This document shows positions 9,232-20,423 of a DNA stretch of 64,000 nucleotides, one piece after another. The translations under genes and the position numbers were made by a program. Positions within the stretch are counted from its first letter, which is position 1. Each line of letters starts with the position of its first letter. This DNA comes from Apirhabdus apintestini (GTDB lineage Bacteria > Pseudomonadota > Gammaproteobacteria > Enterobacterales > Enterobacteriaceae), in the NCBI GenBank assembly GCA_033977085.1, contig CP138906.1, forward strand, positions 1,922,001 through 1,986,000, read 5' to 3'. Under the pieces are notes generated by a model that saw only the letters and a list, made by a program, of their open reading frames with translations, did not search any database and was not told where the DNA came from.

Positions 9232-11174
9232 TTAACTTAAGCGCGCGCTCTGCGGCTGCGCTTTTGCTTTACGTGGCCTTTTCTTCACGCCGCTTTTGCT
9301 GGCACCGTGCAAAGGCGCCGGCGCAATAAGCCCCCGGAACTGGCGTACCGGCGTATTACGCGCCTGGTGGATTAATTCATGCAGGGTTTGCACCAGCGGC
9401 TGCATAAAATCCTGATAGCGCTGCTGCCTTTCACTAATCTGCGTAAGCATCGACTCCCAGTGCGCGGTCATATCAGGCCGCCCGGCCATTTCTGGCAGCG
9501 CGTGGATCAAAGCGCGCCCGGCTTCGGTGGAGTGAATATAGCGCCCCTGCTTAATCAAAAACCGCGCCGAAATAGCAGTTCAATGATCCCGGCACGCGTG
9601 GCTTCGGTTCCCAGTCCATCCGTGGCGCGTAGCACCTTTTTCAGCGACTTATCCTGGACAAAACGGGCAATCCCGGTCATGGCGGAAAGCAGCGTCGCAT
9701 CCGTAAAATGACGTGGCGGCTGCGTCTGGCGCTCTACCACCTCGCCGCGCTCACACAGCAACGCATCGCCTCTTGCTACCACCGGTAACGCCGCGCCGTC
9801 ATTCTCTTCATCGCGCTCCTTCGCCCCTAGTAGTGTGCGCCACCCGGCCTCGGCCAGAAAACGCGCTTTCGCTAAAAAGCGCCCACCGGCGATGAGCAGG
9901 TCGATGGTGCATTTACGGTAAACGGCGTCCGGGCAAAACTGCATTAAGTACTGGCGCGCAATAAGCAGATAAATATTGCGCTCATTTTCATTAAGCCGCA
10001 CTGCGCTACTGCGCGCGGTCGGAATTATCGCATGATGCGCATCCACTTTTTATCATCCCAGCAGCGATTGCGGCGCGCCGTGTCCACCGCCGGTTGGGGC
10101 AATAACTCCGGGGAGTGAACGCCAATGGCGTTAATCACCGCCTGGCGGCCGGCAAAATGTTCCTCGGGAAGATAGCGGCTGTCCGAACGAGGATAGGTAA
10201 TGAGTTTGTGCGTTTCATAAAGTTTTTGGCAGATATCAAGCACATTCTGCGCGCTTAACCCGTAGCGTTTCGCGGCCTCAATCTGCAGGCTGGATAATGA
10301 AAACGGCAGCGGCGCGACTTCAGTTTCCCGCTTATCGTTATACGCCGTCACCTGGGCAGGCTGGCCGCTGATGCGCACAACTACATGGTCAGCCAAAGAG
10401 CGGTGCAGCAAGCGCCCTTCCTCATCCTGATAAAGCTCACAGGCATCGCTGGGCTGCCACAGCGTGGTGAAGCGCTCTCCGGCGGGCGTGATGATGTGCG
10501 CCTTTACTTCGAAATAATCCCGAGGCACGAAGTCGGCAATCTCTTCATCGCGACGTACCACCAGCCCAAGGACCGGCGTCTGGACGCGCCCTACTGATAA
10601 TACGCCCTGATAGCCGGCATTGCGGCCTAAAAGCGTCCACGCGCGGGTCATGTTAATACCGTACAGCCAGTCGGCGCGCGCGCGCCAGCGCCGAAACGCA
10701 CAGCGGGATGAATTCGGTATTATCCCGCAGCTTTGCAATCGCTCGTTCAACCGCCTGCGGGTTAAGGTCGTTAATCAGGCAGCGTTTAACCTGACGCCGT
10801 TTTTCCGGCACCAGCGCCAGATAATCCAGCACTTCATCCACTAACAGTTGCCCTTCGCGATCCGGGTCACCCGCGTGTACTATCTCACCGGCTTCGCCGA
10901 GCAATTTTTTAATGACATTAAGCTGTTTAGCGACCGATGCTTTCGGCTGTAAACGCCATTTTTCCGGCACCACCGGCAGGTCAGCCAGGTTCCAGCGAGC
11001 GTAGCGTGGGTCATAGGCATCCGGCTGCGCCTGCTCCAGCAAATGCCCGACGCACCAGGTGACGACCTGGCCTCCTCCGCATTCAATATAGCCATCGGCG
11101 CGTCGATGAGGCTTTGGGAGTACATCGGCGATCGCGCGCCCCAGACTGGGTTTTTCGGCGATAAAAAGGCGCAT
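9232..11174 (-). pseudogene. topB: topB, DNA topoisomerase III, three frameshifts
   Basis: TopB is a type IA topoisomerase that decatenates DNA with RecQ. The TOPRIM region is visible at the N-terminus (FIAEKPSLGRAIADVL and HAGDPDREGQLL), the catalytic tyrosine lies in LITYPRSDSRYL, and a basic tail rich in Lys and Arg closes the protein, as usual. Breaks: near 10683 two bases are lost from a GC repeat in LARARADWLYG; near 10050 one A is lost in DDKKVDAHH; near 9558 one T is lost in RRGFLIKQG. The start at 11174 lies 4 bases after the selD stop, within a ydjA-selD-topB transcription unit. Confidence 0.9.
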
Positions 11175-11178
11175 TGCG

Positions 11179-12220
11179 TCAGCGGATCTCAATCATAGGC
11201 TGCCCGGCGCGCGCTTCGCGCAGTTTACCGACCAGGGTCAGCGTCAGCCCCAGTTTCTCCGCTTCGCTAAGCACCCGGGCTTCACCTTCAGGCGCAATAG
11301 CCAGCAGTAGCCCTCCGGATGTTTGCGGATCGCAGAGTAAGTCGCGCCAGGCGTCCGGCATCTCCCCATAAGATGGCCGTAGCTGGCAAAATTACGCCCG
11401 GTTCCGCCAGGCACGCAGCCCTGTGCGATGTACTCTTCCACGCCCGGCAGTTTCGGCACGCTGGCATAATCAATCACCGCCTGCACGCCGGCGCCCTGGC
11501 ACATTTCACTCAGATGCCCTAATAAGCCGAAACCGGTAACATCAGTCATCGCCAGTACACCATCCAGCGCTGCAAGCGCCGCGCCGGCCTTGTTCATTTG
11601 GCACATCGTTCGCGTTGCAATACCCACATGCTCAGGTTTCAGACGCGACTTTTTCCCGGCGGTAGTGAGCACGCCGATGCCCAGCGGTTTGGTCAGATAA
11701 AGCTTACATCCCGCGCGGGCGGTGCTGTTTTTCTTAATATGCGCGGTGGGCACAATACCGGTGACCGCCAGCCCGAAGATAGGCTCCGGCGCATCAATCG
11801 AATGGCCGCCCGCCAGCGCTATTCCTGCCTCCTGGCAGGCGGCGCGTCCGCCTTCCACCACCTGGCGCGCGATTTCCGGCGCCAGTTTATCCACCGGCCA
11901 GCCGAGGATAGCAATCGCCATAATTGGCCGCCCCCCATCGCATAAATATCGCTTATTGCATTGGTTGCCGCGATGCGCCCAAAATCAAAGGGATCGTCGA
12001 CAATCGGCATAAAGAAATCCGTCGTGCTAATGACACTGGTGCCGTTACCCAGATCGTAAACCGCCGCATCATCGCGCGTTTCATTCCCCACAAGGAGGTG
12101 AGGATCGAAGAATTTTTCCTGCTCACTGTGCAGGATTGTCTCCAAAACCTGCGGGGAAATTTTACAGCCGCAGCCAGCGCCGTGGCTGTACTGGGTCAGG
12201 CGGATTGAGGGATCGCTCAT
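11179..12220 (-). pseudogene. selD: selD, selenophosphate synthase, two frameshifts
   Basis: SelD makes selenophosphate from selenide and ATP for selenocysteine tRNA synthesis. The N-terminal glycine-rich loop HGAGCGCKISP places Cys17 and Lys20 at the catalytic positions. Conserved blocks DDAAVYDLGNG, TDFFMPIVDDPFDFGRIAA and AMTDVTGFGLLGHL follow. Two G-run losses break it: near 11933 (ATGGGGGGCGG, one G short) and near 11370 (TATGGGGAGATG, one G short). The start at 12220 has AGGAG upstream. The C-terminus should read ARAGQPMIEIR-stop. Confidence 0.92.
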
Positions 12221-12343
12221 GGAAATTCTCCTGTCATTAGCAACGGCCCTTATGGTAGCGCCAGAATGACGGCGTAGTAAGTGCGGCTATCCGATTTCAG
12301 ATGCTTTTGCTTATAAAGCGGACAGCCGCCTGCGGGAGAAGCG

Positions 12344-12894
12344 TTAAAAGCGGCGGATGAAGGGGGTCATGTCCGGCACGCTTACCGTGGTCGAGGCTTT
12401 AAGCTGCGGCGTACCGAGATACAGAAATCCCACGATTTTATCCTGTTCGCGGCAGTCAAATCCCGCGCGCACCTGAGGATCGTCGGTCCATATTCCCGAG
12501 CGCCAGATACCGTTAAACCCTGGGCCGCCGCCGCCATTTGCATCGCCATTACGGCACAGCCCGCGCTTAGTTCCTGCTCCCAAATGGGCACTTTGTGGTG
12601 CGTTTCACAGTGCGCCACCACCGTAATGATGAGCGGTGCACGAAATGGTGCGGTACGCGCTTTCTCCTGCGCCTTTTCATCCAGATTTCTCGCCTGGGCG
12701 GCCTGCTGCAGCAGCGCACTAAACCGGGCCAGCCCGTCACCTTCAATAAGGAAAAAGCGCCAGGGCTGCAGTGTGCCGTGATCCGGCGCACGCATGCCGG
12801 CCCGTAAAATATTCTCCAGCGCTTCGCCCGTCGGCGCGGGCTCCGCAAGGCGAGAAGCGCTGCGGCGATTAATCAGTAGTTCCAGTGCATCCAT
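12344..12894 (-). pseudogene. ydjA: ydjA, nitroreductase-family flavoprotein, one frameshift
   Basis: A small FMN-binding nitroreductase-like protein of about 183 residues. The N-terminus has the RRSASRLAEPAP phosphate-binding region and MRAPDHGTLQPWRFFLI, typical of YdjA. One T is missing near 12513, where QGFNGIWRSG is expected. The rest continues to MTPFIRRF-stop. Its substrate is unknown. It is the first gene of the ydjA-selD-topB unit; its start at 12894 lies 170 bases from divergent sppA. Confidence 0.9.
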
Positions 12895-13063
12895 CTGTTA
12901 ACCCCTGTTGAACAAAATATTTTCAAAATTAACACAGCGCGGGATTTTGTTACAGCCTCGCAGGCGATTCCTGCTGACAATCCCGCGCGGTGTATTTAGG
13001 ATATCAGGATCCTGCCCGTCAGCTCCTGCGGCTGCGGCAATCCCTTCAGGCAATGGAGAAAAC

Positions 13064-14914
13064 ATGCGCACTATTTGGCGAGCAATCGCCGGCTTTTTTA
13101 AGTGGAGCTGGCGTCTGCTGAATTTTATCAGGGAGTTTGTACTCAACCTGTTTTTGATTTTTTAGTTTTGGTTGGCGTCGGCATTTGGGCGCAGTTTAAC
13201 AATAACCAGAGCGAACCAGAGGCGCACGGGGCGCTTTTATTGAATATTACCGGCGTAGTGGTAGATAAGCCTGCGGTGAGCAATAAGCTGAGTATCGTTG
13301 GGCGCCAGCTATTCGGGGCAAGCTCCGATCCGCTACAGGAGAATTCGCTGTTTGATATCGTCGATGCAATCCGTCAGGCAAAAAGCGATAACAATATTAC
13401 CGGCATCGTACTGGATTTAAAAAACTTTGCCGGTGCCGATCAGCCTTCAATGCGCTATATCGGCAAGGCGCTGCAAGAGTTTCGCGACAGCGGCAAGCCG
13501 GTCTATGCCAGCGGCGATAATTACAGTCAGGGCCAGTACTACCTGGCCAGTTTCGCTAATAAAATCTGGCTGTCGCCGCAGGGGAGCGTCGATTTACACG
13601 GTTTTGCGACTAACGGCCTGTACTACAAATCCCTGCTCGATAAATTAAAAGTCTCTACGCATATTTTCCGCGTCGGCACCTATAAGTCGGCGGTTGAGCC
13701 CTACCTGCGGGATAATATGTCCAATGCCGCTCGTGAAGCAGATAGCCGCTGGGTAGGCGAGCCGTGGCAAAACTACCTGGACACCGTTGCTGCCAACCGG
13801 CGTATTACCGCTCAGCAGGTTTTCCCTGGCGCACAGGGGCTGCTGGCGGGACTCACGCGTACCGGCGGCGATACCGCGCAATACGCGCTGGAGAATAAGC
13901 TGGTGGATGAACTGGCGAGCGCCGCAGACGTGGACCAGGCGCTCATCAAAAATTCGGCTGGAATGAAAAGAGAAAGATTATCGCGCCGTGAGTTTATACG
14001 ACTATACGGTGAAAAAGCCGGCCTCGAAGGGCGATACTATTGCCGTTATTTTCGCCAGCGGCGCCATTATGGACGGCGAAGAAACGTCAGGCAATGTGGG
14101 CGGTGACACCACCGCGGCGCAAATCCGTAAAGCCCGGCTGGATAACAGCGTGAAAGCGATTGTACTGCGGGTGAATAGCCCCGGCGGCAGCGTCAGCGCA
14201 TCGGAGACTATCCGCGAAGATCTGGCAGCGGCCCTCGCGGCCGGTAAGCCTATTGTGGTATCGATGGGCGGAATGGCAGCGTCTGGCGGCTACTGGATTT
14301 CCACTCCGGCAAGCTACATTATGGCCAGCCCAACCACGCTCACCGGCTCTATCGGCATTTTCGGTATTATTAATACGCTGGAAAACTCACTGGACAGCGT
14401 TGGTGTGCACACGGACGGCGTTTCTACCTCGCCGCTGGCAGACGTTAGTTTGACAAAAGCGCTGCCGCAGGAAGTGCAACAAATGATGCAGCTTAGTATC
14501 GAAAACGGCTACCAGCGTTTTATCAAACTGGTGGCAGACGCGCGCCATAAAACCCCGCAGCAAATCGATGAGATTGCGCAGGGCCACGTCTGGACCGGTC
14601 AGGATGCCAAAAATAATGGTCTGGTAGATAGCCTGGGCGATTTTGACGACGCGCTGAAAAAAGCGGCAGAGCTGGCAAAACTGAAAAGCTGGCACCGGGA
14701 TTTTTATCAAGAAGACCCTGGCGTGCTGGACCTGCTGTTTAGCAATCTGAACGCTTCGGTTAGCGCTATGCTGCCGCAGGCTATTCGCGTATGGCTGCCT
14801 GCCCCGGTAGCGCAAACCGCCGAAGCGCTGAAGGCTGAAAACGAAAAGCTTTCCGTGCTGAATGACCCTCGCCATCGCTACGCGCTGTGTTTACGCTGCG
14901 CTAACGTACGCTAA
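13064..14914 (+). pseudogene. sppA: sppA, signal peptide peptidase (protease IV), three frameshifts
   Basis: SppA is an inner-membrane serine protease that degrades cleaved signal peptides. One N-terminal membrane segment (LNLFLIFLVLVGVGIW) is followed by tandem peptidase domains. The general-base lysine lies in VGTYKSAVEPY and the nucleophilic serine in MGGMAASGGYWIS. Breaks: one T lost at about 13164, and two A losses near 13946 and 13972 that together restore the original frame. ATG at 13064 follows ATGGAGAAAAC. It ends LCLRCANVR-stop, about the full length for SppA. Confidence 0.92.
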
Positions 14915-14949
14915 ATTACCGTTGCCCGCCAGGGCGATGGCATGCATAT

Positions 14950-14979
14950 AAAAAACGCCCGCCCGTCGGGCGTTTTTTA
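14950..14979 (+). terminator. Rho-independent terminator after sppA
   Basis: Perfect 12-bp arms AAAAAACGCCCG and CGGGCGTTTTTT around a CCCGT loop. The symmetrical A and T runs could stop transcription from either side, but only sppA approaches closely. Confidence 0.9.
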
Positions 14980-15154
14980 TGTCGGTTATTTATTGGAAAT
15001 ATTATGGCGCGGGCAGAACGCAGCAATTTAGCATCGTGCGTAACGTATAACTGCGATAGCTGAATCCTCTTTTAGATAACTTTCCCCGCTATGGCTGCCG
15101 GGATATCTGGAAATAGGTATACTGCGCGCTTTGATTGCAGCCCAGAGTGAACTC

Positions 15155-16170
15155 ATGAAGAAATCTATTTACGTCGCTTATACGGGCGGCACTATCGGTA
15201 TGCAGCGTTCAGAACAGGGATATATTCCCGTTTCCGGACATCTCCAGCGTCAGCTTGCCCTGATGCCGGAGTTTCATCGCCCGGAAATGCCGGCATTTAC
15301 TATCCATGAATATCAGCCGTTAATGGATTCTTCAGATATGACGCCCGATGACTGGCAGCATATTGCCGATGATATTCAGGCTCACTATGACGACTATGAC
15401 GGTTTCGTTATTCTTCACGGCACGGATACCATGGCATTCACCGCTTCCGCACTCTCTTTTATGCTGGAAAACCTTGGCAAACCGGTAATCGTGACCGGGT
15501 CACAAATTCCGCTGGCTGAACTGCGCTCCGATGGACAGACAAATTTGCTGAATGCGCTGTATGTTGCGGCAAATCATCCCATAAATGAAGTGACGCTATT
15601 TTTTAATAACCGCCTGTATCGCGGGAATCGGACCACAAAAGCACACGCCGACGGTTTTGACGCTTTTGCATCGCCTAATTTGCCGGTGCTTCTTGAAGCC
15701 GGTATTCACATTCGTCGCCTGGCGACGCCCGCCGCGCCGACTGGCACCGGCCAGCTTATTGTGCATCGGATCACCCCACAGCCTATCGGCGTGGTGACGC
15801 TTTATCCGGGGATTTCCGCCGATGTAGTGCGAAATTTTTACGCCAGCCGGTGCGCGCATTAATTTTACGTTCTTACGGCGTTGGCAATGCACCCCAGCAC
15901 GCGGAATTTTTAGAGGAACTACGGGCGGCCAGCGCGCGCGGCATCGTGGTTATCAATCTGACGCAGTGTATTTCCGGGCGCGTGAATATGGGGGGCTATG
16001 CCACTGGAAACGCGCTGGCGCATGCAGGCGTGGTCGGCGGCGCTGACATGACGGTGGAAGCCGCATTAACAAAGCTCCATTATTTATTAAGCCAGTCGCT
16101 GGATGCTCCGACAATCCGCGCGGCGATGGCACAAAATTTACGCGGCGAATTGAGCGTTGATGAGGAATAG
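15155..16170 (+). pseudogene. ansA: ansA, cytoplasmic L-asparaginase I, one frameshift
   Basis: AnsA hydrolyses asparagine to aspartate and ammonia. The N-terminal nucleophile motif VAYTGGTIGM and the second threonine motif ILHGTDTMAF are both present, along with the allosteric-type C-terminal domain. One T is missing in the run at about 15836-15840 (AATTTTTACGC), after which NFLRQPVRALILRSYG continues. Start 15155 has a purine-rich GAGTGA upstream. It ends 6 bases before pncA, which gives the known ansA-pncA pair. Confidence 0.93.
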
Positions 16171-16176
16171 CACGAC

Positions 16177-16819
16177 ATGACACACGATGAGGCGCTTTTA
16201 CTGGTCGATCTGCAAAACGATTTTTGCGATGGCGGCGCGCTGGCGGTTCCCGACGCCGACTCGGCGATAGGCGTCGCCGGTCAATTAATGGCGCGCTGCC
16301 AGCATCAAGGTATCCCCGTGGTGGCTAGCCTCGACTGGCATCCTGTGCAACACGGCAGTTTCGCCAGCGTTCAGGGTGCTACCCCTTTACCGAAGGCAAG
16401 CTTGATGGATTACCGCAAACCTGGTGGCCCGATCACTGCGTGCAGGGAACGCCCGGCGCCCGGCTACATTCAGCTTTACAGCAATCCTTAATTGCCGCGA
16501 CCTTCCCCAAAGGCGAAGATCCGAATATTGATAGTTACAGCGCTTTTTTCGACAACGGCCATCGGCAGGAAACTGCGCTGCACGGCTGGCTGCAGCAGCA
16601 TGCTATCCGGCGTCTTACGGTGACAGGCCTCGCCACCGACTATTGCGTAAAATATACCGTGCTCGACGCCCTGCGCCTGGGCTATCAGGTTACGGTTATT
16701 CCCGAAGGCTGCCGGGGGTTAATCTTGCCCCGCAGGATAGTAAACTGGCGTTTGAGGAGATGGAAAGCGCCGGTGCGCACCTGCTTGCCCTGCACGCATG
16801 GCTTAATAAGTACGACTGA
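16177..16819 (+). pseudogene. pncA: pncA, nicotinamidase, two frameshifts
   Basis: PncA converts nicotinamide to nicotinate in NAD recycling. The catalytic Asp lies in LLVDLQNDFCDGGAL, the metal-binding region in SLDWHPVQHGSF, and the catalytic cysteine in GLATDYCVKYTVLDAL. Breaks: one C lost near 16385 (GATPFTEGKLDGLPQTW expected) and one G lost near 16715 (EGCRGVNLAPQDSKL expected). The gene then ends HAWLNKYD-stop at 16819. Coupled to ansA. Confidence 0.92.
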
Positions 16820-17171
16820 ATTATCGCCGGACTTTACCGGTGAGCGCATAAACATGGCCGGCATCGGAAAGCGTATTTGCACCAGAACTCCGGCACAGCA
16901 AAAACGATTCCTCTTATGCGGAAACAGCCCTGATGCCGGGCCCAAAAAGCGCTAACGCCGCTATTTTTAAGGCCATATGCCTGTCTATGCCTTCAGGTCA
17001 GTATTCAAATCCCGCCCGGCGCCCGCAGTGGGCGCCGGTTTTTGCACTGACGCCGCCGGATGCTCAGAGGCATCATATTTTATAACAAACGATTAGTGAC
17101 ATTTATCGCGCATCCCGGTCAGTTTTGCGTCCGCGCGTCAACGTGTTTTCCTATTCTTTTACCTGCGCGCG
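16820..17171. other. intergenic region between convergent pncA and yeaC, with a terminator
   Basis: No gene is visible. A clear terminator for pncA lies at 17016-17043: perfect 9-bp arms CCGGCGCCC and GGGCGCCGG around GCAGT, followed by TTTTT. Confidence 0.7.
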
Positions 17172-17450
17172 TTATTCAACTTTTATACGCGCAATGGACC
17201 CCGGCGAAACGCCCAGCTCCTCCTGAAGTTCGCGTTTGCTTTTCATTACAATTTGGCCATCGGTATCAATGGTCATATGCTGCGGCGCACGGTTATGTTT
17301 TGCCTGCCACAGCATCACAAGCTGAAGCGTATTTGCTTTTTGCTCTGCGGTAAGCGCCACGCCGTCTGGCCATTTACCCAATTCTACAGCAGTGGAAAGA
17401 CGCTGATAGACTTCCGGCGTCATCTGCCCAAGGATGTCATCCAGTTCCAT
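17172..17450 (-). CDS. yeaC: yeaC, DUF1315 protein
   Basis: An intact 92-residue protein matching YeaC, with conserved blocks PEVYQRLSTAVELGKWPDG, LVMLWQAKHN and QHMTIDTDGQIVMKSK. Acidic and soluble, without membrane segments; function unknown. It lies downstream of msrB on the same strand (39 bases apart), the E. coli arrangement, and probably shares its transcript. Confidence 0.9.
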   Translation of the reverse strand: MELDDILGQMTPEVYQRLSTAVELGKWPDGVALTAEQKANTLQLVMLWQAKHNRAPQHMTIDTDGQIVMKSKRELQEELGVSPGSIARIKVE

Positions 17451-17489
17451 AGTAAATCCTTATGTAAAATCGCTTGCTGAATCGATTTT

Positions 17490-17906
17490 TCAGCCTATAA
17501 TTTTAGTATCGGAAGCGGGGTCATCAAAACTCAGCGATACAGAGTTAACGCAGTAGCGTTCCCCGCCCGGCTTAGGGCCATCCGGAAACACGTGGCCAAG
17601 ATGCGCATCGCAGCGCCGACAGCGGATCTCAACGCGCGACATACCGTGCGATGAGTCTTCCAGATAGCGAATTGCCTCCGGGTTTACGGGCGCATAAAAA
17701 CTGGGCCAGCCGCAGCCAGAGTCATATTTAGTAATAGATGAAAACAGCGGTGCATCGCATACCAGGCAATGATAAATACCATCGCGTTTGTTATTGAGCA
17801 ATCGGCCGCTGAACGGCGGTTCGGTTCCCCGCTGTTGCGTAACATAATATTGTAATTCGGACAGCTCGCGCTTGCCGTCGCCTGTAGGGTGATGATTATC
17901 GTTCAT
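17490..17906 (-). CDS. msrB: msrB, peptide-methionine (R)-S-oxide reductase
   Basis: An intact 138-residue zinc enzyme that reduces methionine R-sulfoxide in proteins with thioredoxin. The zinc ligands are two CxxC pairs (CLVC at about residues 47-50 and CRRC further on), the substrate motif is SGCGWPSF, and the catalytic cysteine lies in GERYCVNSVSL. Start at 17906 with CGGAG upstream. It is divergent from gapA, and the 340-bp region between contains a consensus CRP site. Confidence 0.95.
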   Translation of the reverse strand: MNDNHHPTGDGKRELSELQYYVTQQRGTEPPFSGRLLNNKRDGIYHCLVCDAPLFSSITKYDSGCGWPSFYAPVNPEAIRYLEDSSHGMSRVEIRCRRCDAHLGHVFPDGPKPGGERYCVNSVSLSFDDPASDTKIIG

Positions 17907-18023
17907 TAACGGGCTCCGGGTTAACGAAGGTCTGAAGTTAAGCCCAAATTCTAACAAAACATTAACAGCACGACGCAAACTTTTGTTCTAAACTCGTGCG
18001 TTAACGGCGGACCCGGTTTTGTT

Positions 18024-18039
18024 TGTGACCCTGCTCACA
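18024..18039. promoter_or_regulatory. CRP-cAMP binding site between msrB and gapA
   Basis: TGTGA-CCCTGC-TCACA is a perfect match to the core CRP consensus TGTGA-N6-TCACA. It lies about 118 bases upstream of msrB and about 137 bases before the gapA -35 element. Which gene it controls cannot be told from the sequence. Confidence 0.75.
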
Positions 18040-18175
18040 CTTTGCCAGTCCGGATTTTGAAAAGCCCCGCACCGCCCCCATATGGAGAGGCAGCAGAAAG
18101 GAAAAGTGCAGGCAAAATCATGGCGTAAGGGCGGATTTACGGATTGATTTGTCGCAATGATTGACACGATTCCGC

Positions 18176-18203
18176 TTGACGCTGCGCAAGGTTTTTGTAA
18201 TTT
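18176..18203 (+). promoter_or_regulatory. sigma-70 promoter of gapA
   Basis: TTGACG (18176-18181), a 16-base spacer and TAATTT (18198-18203), followed by a leader of about 40 bases to the gapA start. The segment from the -35 element to the start codon is nearly the same as I recall for the major E. coli gapA promoter. Confidence 0.75.
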
Positions 18204-18246
18204 TACATCCAACCTTTTATTCACTAACAAATAGCTGGTGGAATAT

Positions 18247-19241
18247 ATGACTATCAAAGTAGGTATCAACGGTTTTGGCCGTATCGGTCGCATTGTTTTC
18301 CGTGCTGCTCAGAAACGTTCTGACATTGAGATTGTTGCAATCAACGATCTGTTAGACGCTGACTACATGGCTTACATGCTGAAGTATGACTCCACCCACG
18401 GCCGCTTCGATGGCACCGTTGAAGTGAAAGACGGTCATTTAGTTGTAAACGGTAAAAAATCCGTGTTACCGCTGAACGCGATCCGGCTAATCTGAAGTGG
18501 AACGAAGTAGGCGTTGACGTTGTTGCTGAAGCAACCGGTCTGTTCCTGACTGACGAAACCGCACGTAAGCACATCACCGCCGGCGCGAAGAAAGTCGTGA
18601 TGACCGGCCCGTCTAAAGACAATACGCCGATGTTTGTTAAAGGCGCAAACTTTGACAAATATGAAGGCCAGGACATCGTGTCTAACGCCTCCTGCACCAC
18701 TAACTGCCTGGCTCCGCTGGCGAAAGTTATCAACGACAACTTCGGTATCATCGAAGGTCTGATGACCACCGTTCACGCGACCACCGCTACCCAGAAAACC
18801 GTTGATGGCCCGTCTCACAAAGACTGGCGCGGCGGCCGTGGCGCGGCTCAGAACATCATTCCGTCCTCTACCGGTGCGGCTAAAGCCGTTGGTAAAGTAC
18901 TGCCGGAACTGAACGGTAAACTGACCGGTATGGCATTCCGCGTTCCTACGCCGAACGTTTCCGTTGTTGACCTGACCGTTCGTCTGGAAAAAGCAGCGTC
19001 TTACGAAGAAATCAAGAAAGCAATCAAAGCAGCCTCTGAAGGCGTAATGAAAGGCGTTCTGGGTTATACCGAAGACGACGTTGTTTCTACCGATTTCAAC
19101 GGCGAAGTTTGCACTTCCGTGTTCGATGCTAAAGCCGGTATCGCACTGAACGACAACTTTGTGAAACTGGTTTCCTGGTACGACAACGAAACTGGCTACT
19201 CAAATAAAGTTCTGGATCTGATTGCCCACATCTCTAAATAA
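18247..19241 (+). pseudogene. gapA: gapA, glyceraldehyde-3-phosphate dehydrogenase, one frameshift
   Basis: The central glycolytic enzyme oxidising glyceraldehyde-3-phosphate with NAD+. The NAD-binding start VGINGFGRIGRIVFRAA, the catalytic cysteine motif SNASCTTNCLAPLAKV and the C-terminal SWYDNETGYSNKVLDLIAHI are all intact. One A is missing from the run at 18454-18459: seven As would give GKKIRVTAERDPANL. Codon use is strongly biased towards preferred codons, as for a highly expressed gene. Because the gene is indispensable for growth on sugars and shows no other damage, a sequence error is the best explanation. Confidence 0.95.
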
Positions 19242-19263
19242 GAGACTACGCGCTCAGAGCAAT

Positions 19264-19290
19264 AAAAGGTGACTTCGGTCACCTTTTTTT
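19264..19290 (+). terminator. Rho-independent terminator of gapA
   Basis: AAAAGGTGAC and GTCACCTTTT pair around a TTCG tetraloop and run into a T tract, about 22 bases after the gapA stop. Confidence 0.92.
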
Positions 19291-19363
19291 AGCTGCAAAC
19301 AGATACGCTCAACCCGCGTACCTTCATCCTAAAATGTTGCTTTATTGACAGAGGAATGTGTCT

Positions 19364-20255
19364 ATGATTTCCCGGATTTTTAATCAGCCCATTGATGAAG
19401 CGCTGTCATCTGCCCTCTCAATACGCCGCCTTGATGATTTAGATGTGGTGGTGGTTGACCACTCGGCTGTTCGCGCCAGTATCGCTTTGCAAGGCGCACA
19501 CCTGCTTTCCTGGCAGCCCGCCGGGGAAGACGACGTTTTGTGGCTAAGTGCCCAAACGCCTTTTGCTCACGGAAAAGCGATTCGCGGGGTGTGCCGATTT
19601 GCTGGCCGTGGTTTGGCCCGGCGCAGCAGGCAGACCTTCCTGCCCACGGTTTCGCGCGTAATCTCCCTGGCAACTCAGCGCTCATCAGCAGGACGAGGAC
19701 GGCGTAGTGCTCACCTTCGAACTGCAGTCCAGCGATGAAACGCGCCGCATGTGGCCTCACGATTTTACGCTGTATGCCCGCTTCAGGCTGGGGAAACGCT
19801 GTGAAATCGAGCTGGAAGCCCACGGAGAGTTTGAAACGACCGCCGCGCTTCACAGCTACTTTCAGGTAGGGGATATTAATACAGTGAAAGTCAGCGGATT
19901 AGGCGCGCGCTATCTGGATAAAGTCGCCGGAGGCGGAGGCGAAGGCCAACTCGACAACGGTATACAAACTTTCCCCGATCGTACTGACAGAGTGTATTTA
20001 TCTCCTGAAGACTGTAGCCTGCTTCAGGACTCCACGCTGCAGCGCACGCTGGAAATCACCCACCATTATCATACTAACGTGGTCGGCTGGAATCCTGGGC
20101 CCGCACTTTCTGTGAGCATGGCAGACGTTCCCGATGATGGATACCGGCATTTTGTTTGCGTTGAAACTGCGGCCGTCACCGTGCCGCAAACGGCAAAAGA
20201 ATCCAGCCCGTCGCGGCTTGGCGTCACGCTGCGCGTGCTGCATAGGCCGCGTTAA
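19364..20255 (+). pseudogene. yeaD: yeaD, aldose 1-epimerase-like protein, two frameshifts
   Basis: About 295 residues of the YeaD glucose-6-phosphate 1-epimerase family. Family blocks include LQGAHLLSWQPAGEDDVLWLS, HGEFETTAALHSYFQVGDI and NVVGWNPGPALSVSM. Breaks: one G lost near 19587 (AIRGGVPICWPWFGPA expected) and one C lost near 19667 (NLPWQLSAHQQ expected). It follows gapA as in E. coli. The adjacent E. coli gene yeaE is absent; mipA comes next. Confidence 0.9.
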
Positions 20256-20360
20256 TCACGCCTGCGGCTTTAACGTTAAGCACCTATGTGGCACTGACTA
20301 TTTTGTGTGCTATGCGCTTATGGCCTGAGCCCCTTTTCTTCAATGGACGCCTGATCGTAA

Positions 20361-20390
20361 TAAAATACAAAGGGGCCATATGGCCCCTTC
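20361..20390 (-). terminator. terminator of mipA
   Basis: Perfect palindromic arms AAGGGGCCAT and ATGGCCCCTT (20370-20389). On the minus strand the hairpin is followed by TTGTATTTTA. Confidence 0.7.
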
Positions 20391-20423
20391 AGGAAACGGT
20401 TATATCGCCGCTGGCGATAACCA

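Noticed and set aside
18247..19241. Programmed frameshift in gapA
   Set aside because: Related gapA genes are continuous. The site is a plain A-run and no stimulatory structure is evident.
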